Source of the DNA: Dehalococcoides mccartyi CG5
Lineage (GTDB): Bacteria > Chloroflexota > Dehalococcoidia > Dehalococcoidales > Dehalococcoidaceae
Reading direction: 5' to 3'
Length of the DNA stretch: 64,000 nt
Assembly: GCF_000830885.1 (NCBI RefSeq)
Contig: NZ_CP006951.1
Location: 1,116,001 to 1,180,000, forward strand
Numbering within the stretch: the first letter of the stretch is position 1; each line of letters starts with the position of its first letter. Below the pieces are notes generated by a model. It had not been told where the DNA came from. It did not search any database and was given only the letters and a program-made list of their open reading frames with translations. The position numbers and the translations under genes were made by a program. Below, in pieces: positions 62,638-64,000 of this stretch.

Positions 62638-62651
62638 TTACCAATTTTTAT

Positions 62652-63003
62652 GGGGACGCGTGGTTTCGACAGGGAAGGTAGGCTACTGGATTGCAGGCTG
62701 AGGTGCCATCCACCTCATTAAACAGGTGGCAAAAAACAACTGGCGAACGTGAACTCGTTCTTGCTGGCTAAATAAGACAGCACATCCTGCTTGGCCCCAC
62801 CTCAACGGGTCAGGTTTGGGTGCCGATTAGTTGAGGTGCCGTTTCCCCAACGCCGATGAGGGGGACGAAAGAAATATCGGCTGGTTTGGCTAAATTAGGC
62901 CGGCAAAAGCTAGCCAGACAAGATTAAATAGACGGATAATCCTGTAGTAGATCCTGGGTCACCTTTTCTGGACGGGGAGTTCGACCCTCCCCCGTCTCCA
63001 CCA
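62652..63003 (+). ncRNA. ssrA: tmRNA (transfer-messenger RNA)
   Basis: The 5' end GGGGACG pairs with CGTCTCC at the 3' end, followed by A and an encoded CCA at 63001-63003. The 3' end also has the T-arm GTTCGAC. The tag frame at 62742-62771 reads GERELVLAG and stops at TAA. It tags proteins from stalled ribosomes for degradation. The last 80 bp overlap, in antisense, the end of the recombinase gene. Confidence 0.96.
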
Positions 63004-64000
63004 GAAACACGGACGAGCCGCTAGGTTCATGACTTAATGGCTCGTTTAAAATATGAATCTTAGATTCTTTCTTTGAAACTGCCACCTGAAAGATAGGCCT
63101 GAAGGGTGGCTTGGCTTTAACTGCTATTACCGAGCGATGCTCTTTCACATCCACATAGACCCCGTCCAGCATGGTAAGTAAAAGCTTTCTCTGCTCTGAC
63201 AAGTTGGCCTTGGACCAGAGCGATGACAGGTTAAGAATAAGATTCCCGGCTTCTTGAGCCACGTCATAGTCAGGTACAACCAGTGATTCCAGACTGAGTT
63301 CCAAGAGTTTCTTCTGCCTTGAGTATTCTTCTTCCGGTATAAGGCCATCCATAAATACCCTAGCCATACGATGGAGTTTGGTTATAGTCAGATCTCTTTC
63401 TTTCTTGACCCTATCTACTTCATCCTTGAGACTTATTATAGATAATACTTCCTCAAGCCATCTTGGTCCTAGCTCTATGGCCGAAACCAGTTCCCTTACC
63501 TGTTTATCTATAACTTGGCAGGCTATTGTACCGCCATGTCCCGGACATTCTTTGATGCTTCTTGAGGCTTTATGCTCTCTGTAATAGCTCTTGCCACTCT
63601 TATAGGTCTGGGCCCACATGGGCATTCCGCAATGTGAACATCTTACCAACCCTTTAAGCAAATATTCCCTGTCAGGTAATGTTTTGAGGGTTTCAGAGCG
63701 GCCGGAGTTTTTCCTCAAGGTTAGCTGGACCAAGTCAAATAATTCCTGACTGATTAAGGCCTCATGAGCACCGGGCATCAGTTTTCCCCGGTGGTTTATC
63801 TGCCCGGTATAGAATGGATTATGCAGGATACTTCTGACTGAGGAACTGGTAAAGAGTCTTGGTCCTGAAACCAGATTGCCGTTGGCATCGGGCAGGTTCT
63901 TGGTATTCCTAGTACGGAAGCCCTGTTCATTTAACCAAGCGGCCAGTTGCGATAGGGTGGTTGTACCGGCGGAATAACGCCTAAATAACCCTTCTGCAGC
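62924..64000 (-). CDS. Large serine recombinase of an ssrA-integrated island (5' truncated by window)
   Basis: The minus-strand frame is open from its stop at 62924 to the window edge at 64000, so the N-terminal catalytic domain is outside. Visible parts: the recombinase domain (AAWLNEQGFRTRN, SVRSILHNPFYTGQINHRGK), the zinc-ribbon domain (LLKGLVRCSHCGMPMWAQTY near 63600), a coiled-coil region and the basic C-terminal part. It is a phage-type serine integrase. Its last 26 codons are the antisense of the 3' end of ssrA, where such enzymes integrate islands in Dehalococcoides. Confidence 0.92.
   Translation of the reverse strand, partial: AAEGLFRRYSAGTTTLSQLAAWLNEQGFRTRNTKNLPDANGNLVSGPRLFTSSSVRSILHNPFYTGQINHRGKLMPGAHEALISQELFDLVQLTLRKNSGRSETLKTLPDREYLLKGLVRCSHCGMPMWAQTYKSGKSYYREHKASRSIKECPGHGGTIACQVIDKQVRELVSAIELGPRWLEEVLSIISLKDEVDRVKKERDLTITKLHRMARVFMDGLIPEEEYSRQKKLLELSLESLVVPDYDVAQEAGNLILNLSSLWSKANLSEQRKLLLTMLDGVYVDVKEHRSVIAVKAKPPFRPIFQVAVSKKESKIHILNEPLSHEPSGSSVFLVETGEGRTPRPEKVTQDLLQDYPSI
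62960..63010. mobile_element. Predicted island attachment site at the 3' end of ssrA
   Basis: The recombinase begins right at the ssrA 3' end, as in the ssrA-specific integration described for vinyl chloride reductase islands of Dehalococcoides. The exact core cannot be read without the other end of the island, so the boundaries are approximate. The tmRNA is intact at this end. Confidence 0.6.

Overview
The window looks like the chromosome of Dehalococcoides mccartyi (Chloroflexi), or a very close relative. The strongest signs are two RdhA/RdhB reductive dehalogenase pairs with twin-arginine leaders, an adjacent MarR regulator, a full hydrogenase-maturation (hyp) operon, and a tmRNA whose tag reads GERELVLAG, which I recall as the tag listed for Dehalococcoides. 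The order trp operon, rdhB-rdhA, rdhB-rdhA, divergent marR matches what I remember of the Rdh2R region of strain CBDB1. The strain call is inference.

Layout. 1-6.4 kb is housekeeping: a minus-strand run (CNNM/CorC-type membrane protein, DUF2344 protein, M48 protease, histidine phosphatase, tilS) and the divergent tsaD. 6.4-8.9 kb holds a 490-bp spacer rich in dyads, then groES-groEL behind a variant CIRCE operator. 8.9-16 kb has an M16 peptidase and hypABFCDE, which builds the [NiFe] hydrogenase cofactor. 16-19.2 kb has a TetR operon, a four-tRNA cluster, a further tRNA-Leu and a broken plsY-like gene. 19-33 kb is mixed housekeeping (MarC, L25, ComF, HPF, MGMT, RadC, DnaE) with several small or unknown genes, including a protein with two CARF-like halves. 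33-35 kb holds small zinc-ribbon and lipoprotein genes and three tRNAs. 35-42.8 kb is a T-box-controlled trpEGDCF-aroF-BA operon.

42.9-47.8 kb is the reductive dehalogenase region. Two minus-strand rdhA-rdhB operons each carry a promoter whose -10 lies within a 13-bp tandem repeat, followed by a nearly identical 47-nt leader. A MarR gene diverges from the second operon. The first operon keeps only the degenerate 5' end of a second marR, so this looks like a duplicated marR-rdhAB module in which one regulator was lost. 47.9-55.5 kb has thyX, then a methyltransferase plus Opp/Nik-type ABC transporter operon with its own divergent MarR and a perfect palindrome at the predicted start of transcription. 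55.7-62.1 kb has a FluC/CrcB channel, a leaderless regulator gene, GyrI-like, flavodoxin and MFS genes, and fur-feoA-feoB behind a 7-1-7 Fur-type box. The window ends with smpB, ssrA and a large serine recombinase that runs antisense into the 3' end of ssrA. This is the boundary of an ssrA-integrated genomic island, the type of island that carries rdh genes in this genus.

All calls were made by eye from the sequence; no search or folding program was run. Several genes look leaderless, and GTG and TTG starts are common, so a number of starts differ from the longest ORF; the reason is given where this was done. No CRISPR array, rRNA gene or insertion sequence was seen.
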